Of a stretch of DNA of 7,155 bases, positions 1 to 4,990 are shown one piece after another (positions within the stretch are counted from its first letter, which is position 1; every line of letters starts with the position of its first letter). The DNA is from Bacillota bacterium (lineage in GTDB: Bacteria > Bacillota > Sulfobacillia > JAJZIM01 > JAJZBP01). The DNA lies in assembly GCA_021798855.1 (NCBI GenBank), contig JAJZBP010000106.1:1-7155 (forward strand), read 5' to 3'. Both the position numbers and the translations under genes were made by a program. The notes below the pieces were generated by a model, which saw only the letters and a list, made by a program, of their open reading frames with translations, ran no database searches and had not been told where the DNA came from.

Positions 1-919
1 CCAGGAGGACAAACGGCAGGTTCAACTCTTCCCGCAAAAAAACGGCCATTCCCGGCAGTTGGGCGGCCCCTCCGGTCAGGTACACCCTTCCCTCGGTCAT
101 GTCCCGCACCAGTTCTGGAGGGCATTGGGAAATGATCCGGCGACAGCCGGCGACGATTTTCTCCAGGGCTCCCCGCAGAGCCAGATGAACTTCCGCGGCG
201 GTCACCTGCACCCGGCGAGGCATTCCGGTGACCACATCCTGACCGACCACGGTGTGCGAATTCCCTTCCTCCCGCTGGCCAAATCTGGCAGCACCCAGGC
301 CGACCCGCAACCGTTCAGCCGTCGGTTTCCCCACCCGCACGCCCTTTTCCTTGCGCAGGTATCCACCCAACTCCTCGTCCATCTCCTCCCCTCCCCAGGG
401 GAGAGACTTATCCATGACCACCCCGCCCATGGAAAGAACGGCGATTTCGGTGGTACCCGCCCCCATGTTCACCAGGAGGGTTCCCCGAGCCTCGCATACC
501 GACACATCGCCTCCCAGACAGGCGGCCACCGGTTCCTCCACCCAGCGCACTTCCCGTGCGCCGGCCTGAAGGAGCGTACGAAAAAGGGATCTTCTGACCA
601 AAGCGGAAGCGGAGCCCCGCGCCCCAAGCAACACCTTTGGCCTGAAAAGGCTCCCTCCGATTCTTTCCATAAACAAGCGCAACATCAGGCTGGCCGATCC
701 CTGATCCACCACTCCGCCGACCCGAATGGGATGGACCACTTCCACGCCACGCGGTTCCTTCCCCTCAATGCTTTTCGCCCCGTTCCCGGCTTCCACCGGG
801 AAATCCCCCCGGTCGTCCCAAGCCAATACCGAAGCTTCCCGCAAGATAATGCCACGCCCTCGCCGATAAACGACCGTATTGGCCGTTCCCACATCGAAAC
901 CGAGGTCGGCTCGCCACAC
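1..919 (-). CDS. MreB/Mbl-like actin-family rod shape-determining protein (3' end beyond window)
   Basis: This is a bacterial actin homologue of the MreB/Mbl type. Such proteins form membrane-associated filaments that guide lateral wall synthesis. The frame is open for 306 codons and runs off the window edge; MreB proteins are usually about 330-350 residues, so only the C-terminal tail is missing. Visible motifs: phosphate-1 loop GFDVGTANTVVY (residues 7-18), GIILREASVLAW (23-34), PKVLLGA (94-100), WVEEPVAA (126-133, carrying the catalytic Glu region), phosphate-2 loop LLVNMGAGTTEIAVLS (148-163), VGKPTAERLRVGLGAA (196-211) and adenosine-side VYLTGGAAQLPG (279-290). The start is GTG at 919-917, preceded by GAGGAGG (934-928) with an 8-nt spacer. 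Oddity: the phosphate-2 Asp, nearly invariant in MreB (DIGGGTT), is Asn151 here, and the second Gly is Ala153. The family assignment is firm; which paralogue it is cannot be decided. Confidence 0.9.
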   Translation of the reverse strand, partial: MWRADLGFDVGTANTVVYRRGRGIILREASVLAWDDRGDFPVEAGNGAKSIEGKEPRGVEVVHPIRVGGVVDQGSASLMLRLFMERIGGSLFRPKVLLGARGSASALVRRSLFRTLLQAGAREVRWVEEPVAACLGGDVSVCEARGTLLVNMGAGTTEIAVLSMGGVVMDKSLPWGGEEMDEELGGYLRKEKGVRVGKPTAERLRVGLGAARFGQREEGNSHTVVGQDVVTGMPRRVQVTAAEVHLALRGALEKIVAGCRRIISQCPPELVRDMTEGRVYLTGGAAQLPGMAVFLREELNLPFVLL

Positions 920-960
920 CGTCCCCACCTCCTCGGCTTCGATTCTAACGGCCCTTTGTA

Positions 961-987
961 ATTATGACAACTTGAAATGCGAGGCAA
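961..987 (-). promoter_or_regulatory. Weak candidate promoter for the MreB-like gene
   Basis: On the minus strand, CATAAT (966-961) is a 5/6 match to a sigma-A -10 box and TTGCCT (987-982) a 4/6 match to a -35 box. The spacer is 15 nt, shorter than the usual 16-18. It sits about 40 bases upstream of the GTG start, in the only A/T-rich patch of the area. Position supports it; the short spacer argues against. Confidence 0.25.
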
Positions 988-1354
988 CGCAGGCATGGCT
1001 TGGTTTGCTGCCATCCCGTCCGGTTGGAACGATTGGGGAGCCCGGCAAAGCCGATCCAAAAGCAGGTAGGACCTGCGGTTTCATCGGTCGCGGGTGTCGC
1101 CGGCAGGTGTCGAGACGACCTTCCGCCGCTCCCCCGAAATATCCAGGCCGCAAACGGCCCGACCGCCTTTAGCTCAACCGTTTGGATGCCGGCAGGAAGG
1201 CGGCAATTTGGGTCGAAACTAAACGTGGAGTGAAGCTCCGGGATTACCTTCGCTTCGCAAAGGCAAACGGTAAGGTTGGCATCCGGCATCGCACTTGCTT
1301 CGCGAACGCAATTTGGTTCCCCTCCCTCCCCGTGACCGGGGACACCGCTCACCG

Positions 1355-1373
1355 GCCGAGCTTACCGCTCGGC
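1355..1373. repeat. Perfect 7-bp inverted repeat (hairpin)
   Basis: GCCGAGC and GCTCGGC flank a 5-base loop, TTACC. It is the longest perfect stem in the region before dat. No T-run follows on either strand, so it is not a standard intrinsic terminator. Confidence 0.5.
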
Positions 1374-1442
1374 GCGCGGCGTATCAAAAAGGTTCCCTCC
1401 GCTTCACTCTCCACCGGCCGCTTCGCGGTCGTACTAAACGGC

Positions 1443-1448
1443 AAGGAG
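1443..1448 (+). promoter_or_regulatory. Ribosome binding site that fixes the dat start at TTG 1458
   Basis: AAGGAG directly abuts an ATG at 1449, too close for that codon to be used. The in-frame TTG at 1458 lies 9 bases downstream, a normal spacing. The TTG start also puts the N-terminus where D-amino acid aminotransferases normally begin. Confidence 0.65.
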
Positions 1449-1457
1449 ATGAATGCT

Positions 1458-2321
1458 TTGAGCGAAGCGGTATTGGTTTACCTGAACGGACGTTATCTAC
1501 CCCCGGAGCAGGCGCTGGTTTCCTTTCAAGACCGCGGCTTCGTCTTCGCCGACGGCATTTATGAAGTAATCCGCTGCTATGGAGGCGTTCCCTTTCGCCT
1601 GCAGGCCCACCTGAACCGCCTGGCGGAAAGCGCCGCCGCCATTTGGCTGCCGCCTCCCCCCCTGGAAGAATTGAACGAGGTCTGTCGGACTCTCTTACGG
1701 CGCAGCGGCTTGGCCGAAGCCTCCCTGTACTTGCAGGTCACCCGCGGCGCCGCACCCCGCCAGCATCTTTTCCCGCCCGGCGTCCCCCCGACCCTGCTGG
1801 CCACCGTCCAGCCGGCGGACGTGCCGCCTCCGGCAACGCGCGAAACCGGCGTGGCCGCCGTCACCGTCCCCGACGAACGCTGGGACCTGTGCCAGGTCAA
1901 GTCCATCGGCCTTTTGGCCAACGTCCTGGCCAAGGAAAAAGCCCGCCGGGCCGGAGCCTACGAGGCCGTCTTCGTCCGCGACGGCGTCGTCACCGAGGGA
2001 GCCAGTTCCAACCTGTTCGCCGTTTGGAACGGGCGGCTGCGCACCCACCCCGCCGGCCGGCGCATCCTGGCCGGCGTGACCCGCACCGCGATCCTCGAAA
2101 CCGCTCGCGCCGCCGGACTGGCCGTCCTGGAAGACCCCTTTACCCTGGAGGAGTTGCGGCAGGCCGACGAGATCATCATGTCCAGCACGGTGATGGAACT
2201 GATGCCGGTCACCCGGCTGGACGGCGCACCGATCGGAGCCGCCGTCCCCGGCGCCGTCCACCGAACCCTCGCCGCCGGCTTCGCCGCTTTGGTGGAGGAG
2301 GCAATCCGGGCGGGCCGATGA
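1458..2321 (+). CDS. dat: D-amino acid aminotransferase (D-alanine transaminase, PLP fold type IV)
   Basis: A pyridoxal-phosphate enzyme of aminotransferase class IV that interconverts D-alanine plus 2-oxoglutarate with pyruvate plus D-glutamate in the cytoplasm, feeding peptidoglycan precursors. It has 287 residues, close to the roughly 280 of the Bacillus enzyme. Residues aligning with that enzyme: Lys148 in CQVKSIGLLANVLAKEKA (Schiff-base lysine), Tyr35 in DGIYEV, Arg101 and His103 in VTRGAAPRQHLFP (the carboxylate trap separating D-amino acid from branched-chain aminotransferases), and Glu180 in VTEGASSN. SSTVMELMPV (242-251) is the usual C-terminal cofactor loop. The Arg-x-His pair makes a branched-chain aminotransferase or aminodeoxychorismate lyase less likely. 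The frame stays open 89 codons upstream of ATG 1449, but that extension looks non-coding; TTG 1458 is chosen by ribosome binding site spacing. It stands alone, followed by a terminator. Confidence 0.92.
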   Translation: MSEAVLVYLNGRYLPPEQALVSFQDRGFVFADGIYEVIRCYGGVPFRLQAHLNRLAESAAAIWLPPPPLEELNEVCRTLLRRSGLAEASLYLQVTRGAAPRQHLFPPGVPPTLLATVQPADVPPPATRETGVAAVTVPDERWDLCQVKSIGLLANVLAKEKARRAGAYEAVFVRDGVVTEGASSNLFAVWNGRLRTHPAGRRILAGVTRTAILETARAAGLAVLEDPFTLEELRQADEIIMSSTVMELMPVTRLDGAPIGAAVPGAVHRTLAAGFAALVEEAIRAGR

Positions 2322-2395
2322 AGCCGGTCGGACCGCCGCCGGAGCGGGAACGAACCGGCTCCCACAAGCCGTTTTGTCCCCCGAGGGCAAATTTT
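2322..2395. other. Short spacer between dat and the shared terminator
   Basis: GC-rich spacer of about 70 bases with no gene or motif that I can support. It becomes A/T-rich just before the hairpin, giving that terminator a U-tract on the minus strand. Confidence 0.4.
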
Positions 2396-2420
2396 AAAGC
2401 GGGGCATCAGCCCCGCTTTT
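2396..2420. terminator. Bidirectional intrinsic terminator between dat and the SASP gene
   Basis: A perfect 10-bp stem (AAAGCGGGGC / GCCCCGCTTT) closes a 4-base loop. On the plus strand it ends in TTTT, serving dat; on the minus strand it reads into TTTAAAATTT, serving the SASP gene. The SASP stop codon (2409-2407) lies in the loop and first stem base, so the terminator overlaps the end of that coding region. Confidence 0.85.
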
Positions 2421-2583
2421 GGTTGTCGGCAAGCGATTTTTCTGCTCTTTGCAACGCGGCGGCGATCAACCGCCCGCAATCGCGCGAACTTACTCCTGCC
2501 CAGCCTTCCTTGTCCACAGTGCCGGCCACGCCAATCTCCCGGGCCAAATCCCGTTTCAATTCCTCGCTCATCACCTTTGCCAT
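2407..2583 (-). CDS. Small acid-soluble spore protein, alpha/beta-type (SspF-like)
   Basis: A 58-residue protein. Alpha/beta-type SASPs coat and protect DNA in the dormant spore and are made in the forespore. Visible features: MSEELKRDLAREIGV (5-19), equivalent to the first SASP helix; GWAGVSSRDCGRLI (27-40), matching the second family motif (GWGGVxxRxxGxxV); and a final helix AALQRAEKSLA (42-52). The TVDKEGWAGVSSRDCG stretch is closest to the SspF-like subgroup. The start ATG (2583-2581) follows AGAGGAG by about 10-11 bases; an internal ATG at codon 5 would also leave the family domain intact. The gene is convergent with dat and divergent from vanW. It is the clearest sign in the window that the organism sporulates. 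Cys36 within the second motif is slightly unusual. Confidence 0.88.
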   Translation of the reverse strand: MAKVMSEELKRDLAREIGVAGTVDKEGWAGVSSRDCGRLIAAALQRAEKSLADNQKRG

Positions 2584-2735
2584 TCGAGGATCATCTCCTC
2601 TCGCGGTTTACAAGTCCGACAACCGCTCCTAGTTTCCGCAAAAAGCAAAAGTCTATCCTGGCGGTTCCTGGCATTCTAACCACCCCTTCACCGACATAGC
2701 CATTTGGCGAAAATGCGGGCGAAGGAGGAAGCCGG

Positions 2736-3662
2736 TTGCGGGTCCGCGCAGGATTGTTGTTTATTTTTTTGCTGGCCATGCTGGCCGTGGGGCAGGGATG
2801 GGCTCCATCCGCCCCGGCGGCCGGAACCGGCATGCCGGCCCCCCCCGGCCCGTCGGCCGGTGACCTGCGGAAACTGGGAGCCGTCCCCATGGCCGGTTTC
2901 ACCACCGACTTCGCCTTCGCCACCCCCGGCCAAGCCCACAACATCGGCCTGGCCGCCGAACGTCTGCGGGGTCTCGTCGTCCAACCGGGAAAAACCTTCT
3001 CTTTCAATGCCGCCGTCGGGCCGCGCACCCCCCAAGCCGGTTTCCAAACCGGGCGGATCTTCGTCGGCGACCGCATCGTCCAGGGTTGCGGCGGCGGGGT
3101 TTGCCAGGTCGCCACCACCCTTTACAACGTGGTCCTCCTGGCCGACCTGCCGGTGCTGGAACGCCACCGGCACAGCCTGACCGTCCCCTATGTCCCTCCT
3201 GGCCAAGACGCCACCGTGGCCTGGAATTACGCCGATTTCCGCTTCCGCAACAACCTGAACGGTCCCCTGCTCCTCTGGAGCCGCACGGAAGGCCGCCGCC
3301 TGACCATCTCCCTCTATGGCCCGGAGCGTCCCCCCAAGGTCGTCGTCAAGCACCGCATCCTGGCCACCTACCCTTTCACCACCCAAACCTTGGTCAACGC
3401 CTCCCTGCCCCCCGGCACGGAAAAGGTCGTCACCCCCGGCCAGCCCGGCGTCAAAGTGGAAAGTTGGCTGGAGATCGAAAGCCCCGGCGGTTTACGGCGC
3501 AAGGACCTTGGAATCGACGTCTACCGGCCCAGTCCCCGCATCGTGGAGTTGGGACCGCCGGTGATTCGCTGCTCGGAGTTGAAGAAAGGAGCCGCAAAAT
3601 CTTGCTCCTGCAGATTTGCAAAGCCAAGTTGCACCGGCTCACGGTCACCGACGCCGACCTGA
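2736..3662 (+). CDS. Secreted VanW-family protein with G5-like C-terminal region
   Basis: VanW-family protein, named after an accessory gene of some vancomycin-resistance clusters; its biochemical role is not established. It starts with a signal peptide: MRVR, a hydrophobic stretch (residues 6-19), then an Ala/Pro-rich linker, so it is probably exported. The VanW domain spans about 53-195, with hallmark stretches GKTFSFNAAVGPRT (85-98) and GCGGGVCQVATTLYNV (117-132), then HRHSLTVPYVPPGQDATV (144-161) and FRNNLNGPLLL (170-180). Residues 224-275 (PPGTEKVVTPGQPG, then DVYRPSPRIVELG) resemble a G5 domain, common at VanW C-termini and linked to wall binding. Start is TTG 2736, 7 bases after AAGGAGG (2722-2728). 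The last 19 codons overlap panD and encode a Ser/Cys/Pro/Thr-rich tail that looks unconserved. Nothing here indicates glycopeptide resistance. Confidence 0.85.
   Translation: MRVRAGLLFIFLLAMLAVGQGWAPSAPAAGTGMPAPPGPSAGDLRKLGAVPMAGFTTDFAFATPGQAHNIGLAAERLRGLVVQPGKTFSFNAAVGPRTPQAGFQTGRIFVGDRIVQGCGGGVCQVATTLYNVVLLADLPVLERHRHSLTVPYVPPGQDATVAWNYADFRFRNNLNGPLLLWSRTEGRRLTISLYGPERPPKVVVKHRILATYPFTTQTLVNASLPPGTEKVVTPGQPGVKVESWLEIESPGGLRRKDLGIDVYRPSPRIVELGPPVIRCSELKKGAAKSCSCRFAKPSCTGSRSPTPT
3585..3591 (+). promoter_or_regulatory. Ribosome binding site that fixes the panD start at TTG 3602
   Basis: AAAGGAG lies 10 bases before TTG 3602, inside the end of the vanW frame. With this start the PanD residues fall exactly at the standard numbering (Lys9, Gly24-Ser25, Arg54, Thr57, Tyr58). 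Confidence 0.7.
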
Positions 3663-3982
3663 ACTACGTCGGCAGCATCACCCTGGACCAGAGCCTCCTG
3701 TCGGCCGCCAACATCCGCCCTTTCGAAATGGTTCAGATCACCTCCCTGGCCACCGGCGTTCGCTGGAGCACCTACGTGATCCCCGCACCCGCCGATTCGG
3801 GCACCGTCTGCCTCAACGGCTCCGCCGCCCGTCACTTTCACCCCGGCGACCTGATCATCGTCCTCGCCTCGGTCCTGTGCACCGATACGGAAGCCGATCG
3901 TCTGGTGAGTCGGGTCGTCTTCGTCGACGGAGAAAACCGGGTATCCCAAGTGGCCCAGTTCTCCCAAGAGAAACCGGTTTAG
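3602..3982 (+). CDS. panD: Aspartate 1-decarboxylase, pyruvoyl-dependent proenzyme
   Basis: Converts L-aspartate to beta-alanine and CO2, the beta-alanine branch of pantothenate and coenzyme A synthesis, in the cytoplasm. The proenzyme cleaves itself between Gly24 and Ser25 (here YVGSITLD, 22-29) to make the pyruvoyl cofactor. Other key residues are present: Lys9, His11, Arg54, Thr57 and Tyr58 (RWSTYVIPA, 54-62), and the CLNGSAARHFHPGDLIIVL stretch. Length is 126 residues, normal for the family. The start is TTG, backed by a ribosome binding site and exact residue numbering. The first 61 nt overlap the vanW frame, suggesting co-transcription and possibly coupled translation. No panB or panC is in the window. 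The C-terminal tail after LASVLCTDTEAD is variable in this family. Confidence 0.93.
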   Translation: MLLQICKAKLHRLTVTDADLNYVGSITLDQSLLSAANIRPFEMVQITSLATGVRWSTYVIPAPADSGTVCLNGSAARHFHPGDLIIVLASVLCTDTEADRLVSRVVFVDGENRVSQVAQFSQEKPV

Positions 3983-4644
3983 CCCATGCGCTCCCCGACC
4001 ACCGCCAGGGTTTGGTCCCGGCGGCGGTTCGCCCGGCTCCTCATTTCCGCCGTCCGGGCCACGACTGAAGCCACATATTCCGCATCCCTGATGCCGGGAA
4101 GGTTGATTTCCGCCGACAGGAGCACGGCTCCCACGCAAGCCGCCAAAAAGTAGGCCGCCACCCCGTCATCGCTGATCGCCATCCGGTTGCCCAGCGGAGC
4201 CAGACGCTGTACCAGTTCCAGACCTTCCAAGCACACCCCGGCGACGGCCAACGGAGTTTCGGTGGCCGCTTTCGCCGCAACCTGCAGGGCTTCGTCCCTT
4301 CCGGCCTTTTCCTCGGGACTCTCCTTGGGCAGCCGCAAAGCCTGCATGTAGGCGTGGAAACCAGCCATGTCCTCGGCCGTCAACTCCTTCAGCCTGATCA
4401 TGAGATCCTCCACGCCGGCTCGGATCTCTTGGATTTGCGGTTCCACGTCCTTGAATTTTTCCTTGCCCAAGGTGAGATTGGTCACCATGGCCGCCATGGC
4501 CAGACCGAAACAGGCCACCACCGCCGCAACGCTGCCGCCGCCCGGAGTGGGGGAGGCCGAAGCGGAGACCTGGAGAACGTCGTTTAGAGTCTGTTCAAAT
4601 AAATCTGGCAAATTTAGATCCCCTTTCCTTTTTTCAGGTTCCAC
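3979..4644 (-). CDS. fchA: Cyclodeaminase/cyclohydrolase family protein (FchA-like methenyl-THF cyclohydrolase)
   Basis: Member of the formiminotransferase-cyclodeaminase fold. Stand-alone versions in acetogens and clostridia hydrolyse 5,10-methenyl-THF to 10-formyl-THF or deaminate formimino-THF. The signature SPTPGGGSVAAVVACFGLAM sits near the N-terminus (about residues 31-50), followed by the usual all-helical body and GVAAYFLAACVGAVLL near the end. The formiminotransferase domain is absent. Two starts are plausible. GTG 4644 gives 221 residues, with GGAG 10 bases upstream. TTG 4611 gives 210 residues, closer to the usual length and with an AAAGGGG box 8 bases upstream. The longer form is reported. 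The gene diverges from cooS, and its stop overlaps the panD stop, so the 3' ends collide. Placement beside cooS favours a Wood-Ljungdahl role over histidine breakdown; this is inference, and the gene symbol rests on it. Confidence 0.82.
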   Translation of the reverse strand: MEPEKRKGDLNLPDLFEQTLNDVLQVSASASPTPGGGSVAAVVACFGLAMAAMVTNLTLGKEKFKDVEPQIQEIRAGVEDLMIRLKELTAEDMAGFHAYMQALRLPKESPEEKAGRDEALQVAAKAATETPLAVAGVCLEGLELVQRLAPLGNRMAISDDGVAAYFLAACVGAVLLSAEINLPGIRDAEYVASVVARTAEMRSRANRRRDQTLAVVGERMG

Positions 4645-4741
4645 CGGAGGTCAACTCCGGATGGCACTCAAGGAGAAAACCCATCATCTCCGTGGCGTCC
4701 TTGGGCAGGTAAAACCGTACCATTTTTTCATTGAACTTCAT
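4634..4741 (-). CDS. Possible 35-codon ORF upstream of fchA (hypothetical)
   Basis: An ATG at 4741-4739 opens a 35-codon frame whose predicted peptide (starting MKFNEKMVRFYLPKD and containing MMGFLLECHPEL) has a normal-looking composition and ends 8 bases past the fchA GTG start, overlapping it by 11 nt. An in-frame ATG at 4723 is an alternative. Neither start has a clear ribosome binding site, and the TATAAT box overlaps the first ATG, so that promoter could not produce a transcript carrying it. I recognise no family. It could be a coupled leader, a gene remnant or chance. Confidence 0.22.
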   Translation of the reverse strand: MKFNEKMVRFYLPKDATEMMGFLLECHPELTSGGT

Positions 4742-4745
4742 TATA
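4740..4745 (-). promoter_or_regulatory. -10 box (TATAAT) directed at fchA
   Basis: A perfect sigma-A -10 hexamer on the minus strand, about 95 bases upstream of the fchA GTG. No good -35 hexamer is found at 16-18 bases; that position falls inside the left arm of the long inverted repeat. The promoter may be weak, activator-dependent or controlled by a protein that binds the repeat. Confidence 0.45.
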
Positions 4746-4761
4746 CACCGAATACACCGAA
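4744..4761 (+). repeat. Two tandem copies of TACACCGAA
   Basis: The 9-base unit occurs at 4744-4752 and 4753-4761 without a gap. The second copy runs into the left arm of the inverted repeat and creates the 2-base bulge (CA, 4755-4756) that makes the arms imperfect. Confidence 0.7.
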
Positions 4762-4812
4762 AGATTATGAGGCATCGGGCCCCGGCCGATTCTCATAATC
4801 TTTCGGTATTCG
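4749..4812. repeat. Long near-perfect inverted repeat between fchA and cooS
   Basis: CCGAAAGATTATGAG (4757-4771) is perfectly complementary to 4792-4806. Pairing continues outward as CGAATA (4749-4754) with TATTCG (4807-4812) across a 2-base bulge, giving 21 paired bases per arm. Inside, ATCGG (4774-4778) pairs with CCGAT (4786-4790). As RNA this would be a long hairpin; as DNA, a two-fold symmetric site overlapping the -35 region of the fchA-directed promoter. No long T-run follows on either side, so terminator function is uncertain. Operator, RNA stability hairpin or dispersed palindromic repeat are alternatives. Confidence 0.8.
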
Positions 4813-4894
4813 CGGCAGGATTGGGGAGTGGTAAGGCGAAAACCCTCCAGCGGTGAAAAACGGCGTAAACGGTGGAGGTGATGGGGAAAAGGGC

Positions 4895-4990
4895 GTGGCC
4901 GGCGCCACGGACGGAGTCCCCACCAAACAATGGTCTTGGAAAAAGGGAAAAACGACCACCCCACGGCCTCGGAACGGGCGGCGGAAATGA
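4895..4990 (+). CDS. Possible 31-codon upstream ORF ending in ATGA with the alternative cooS start
   Basis: A GTG at 4895 opens a 31-codon frame whose TGA (4988-4990) overlaps the in-frame cooS ATG at 4987 as ATGA, the usual coupling arrangement. A strong GGAGG-type sequence lies at 4873-4881 but is about 15 bases upstream, further than normal. The peptide is Lys/Arg/Thr/Pro-rich and matches nothing I know. It matters only if cooS starts at 4987. Confidence 0.15.
   Translation: MAGATDGVPTKQWSWKKGKTTTPRPRNGRRK

Larger units (their letters stand above)
920..1457. other. Long non-coding region rich in small perfect hairpins, upstream of dat
   Basis: I recognise no gene here. Open frames cross it on both strands, including an upstream extension of the dat frame, but their translations resemble no family I know and lack good ribosome binding sites. 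What is visible is local inverted repeats: GCAGGT-3-ACCTGC (1062-1076), GGCCG-4-CGGCC (1146-1159), GGAG-5-CTCC (1227-1239), CCCCG-4-CGGGG (1328-1341), GCCGAGC-5-GCTCGGC (1355-1373) and a 7-bp stem with one G-T pair around GCTTCGC (1415-1431), ending 11 bases before the dat ribosome binding site. The heptamer GCTTCGC recurs several times. It could be a structured leader, a small RNA, a dispersed repeat or a decayed gene; no known riboswitch class could be matched. Confidence 0.4.

Noticed and set aside
59..961. 300-codon plus-strand ORF opposite the MreB-like gene
   Set aside because: Shadow frame of the clearly recognisable minus-strand actin-family protein; its His/Pro-rich translation matches nothing.
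1160..1230. tRNA-like stretch (TTAGCTCAA followed by GGTCGAAAC)
   Set aside because: The T-loop does not fit GTTCRANNC, no acceptor stem can be formed at the right distance, and no anticodon arm is evident.
945..1352. 135-codon minus-strand ORF upstream of the MreB-like gene
   Set aside because: No ribosome binding site, no recognised domain and mixed third-position composition; it crosses several of the small hairpins. It is better explained as chance opening in GC-rich DNA, though a decayed gene cannot be excluded.
1182..1457. N-terminal extension of dat of about 90 codons from 1182
   Set aside because: The added sequence has no family resemblance, lies in the hairpin-rich region, and the ribosome binding site at 1443-1448 places the start at TTG 1458, matching the family N-terminus.
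2649..2678. CATTCTA at 2672-2678, matching a sigma-G -10 box, upstream of vanW
   Set aside because: No matching -35 element at the required distance, so forespore control of vanW is not supported.
2736..3662. Vancomycin resistance locus suggested by the VanW domain
   Set aside because: No vanH/A/X or vanRS genes are present. VanW-domain proteins are widespread in Firmicutes without any resistance role.
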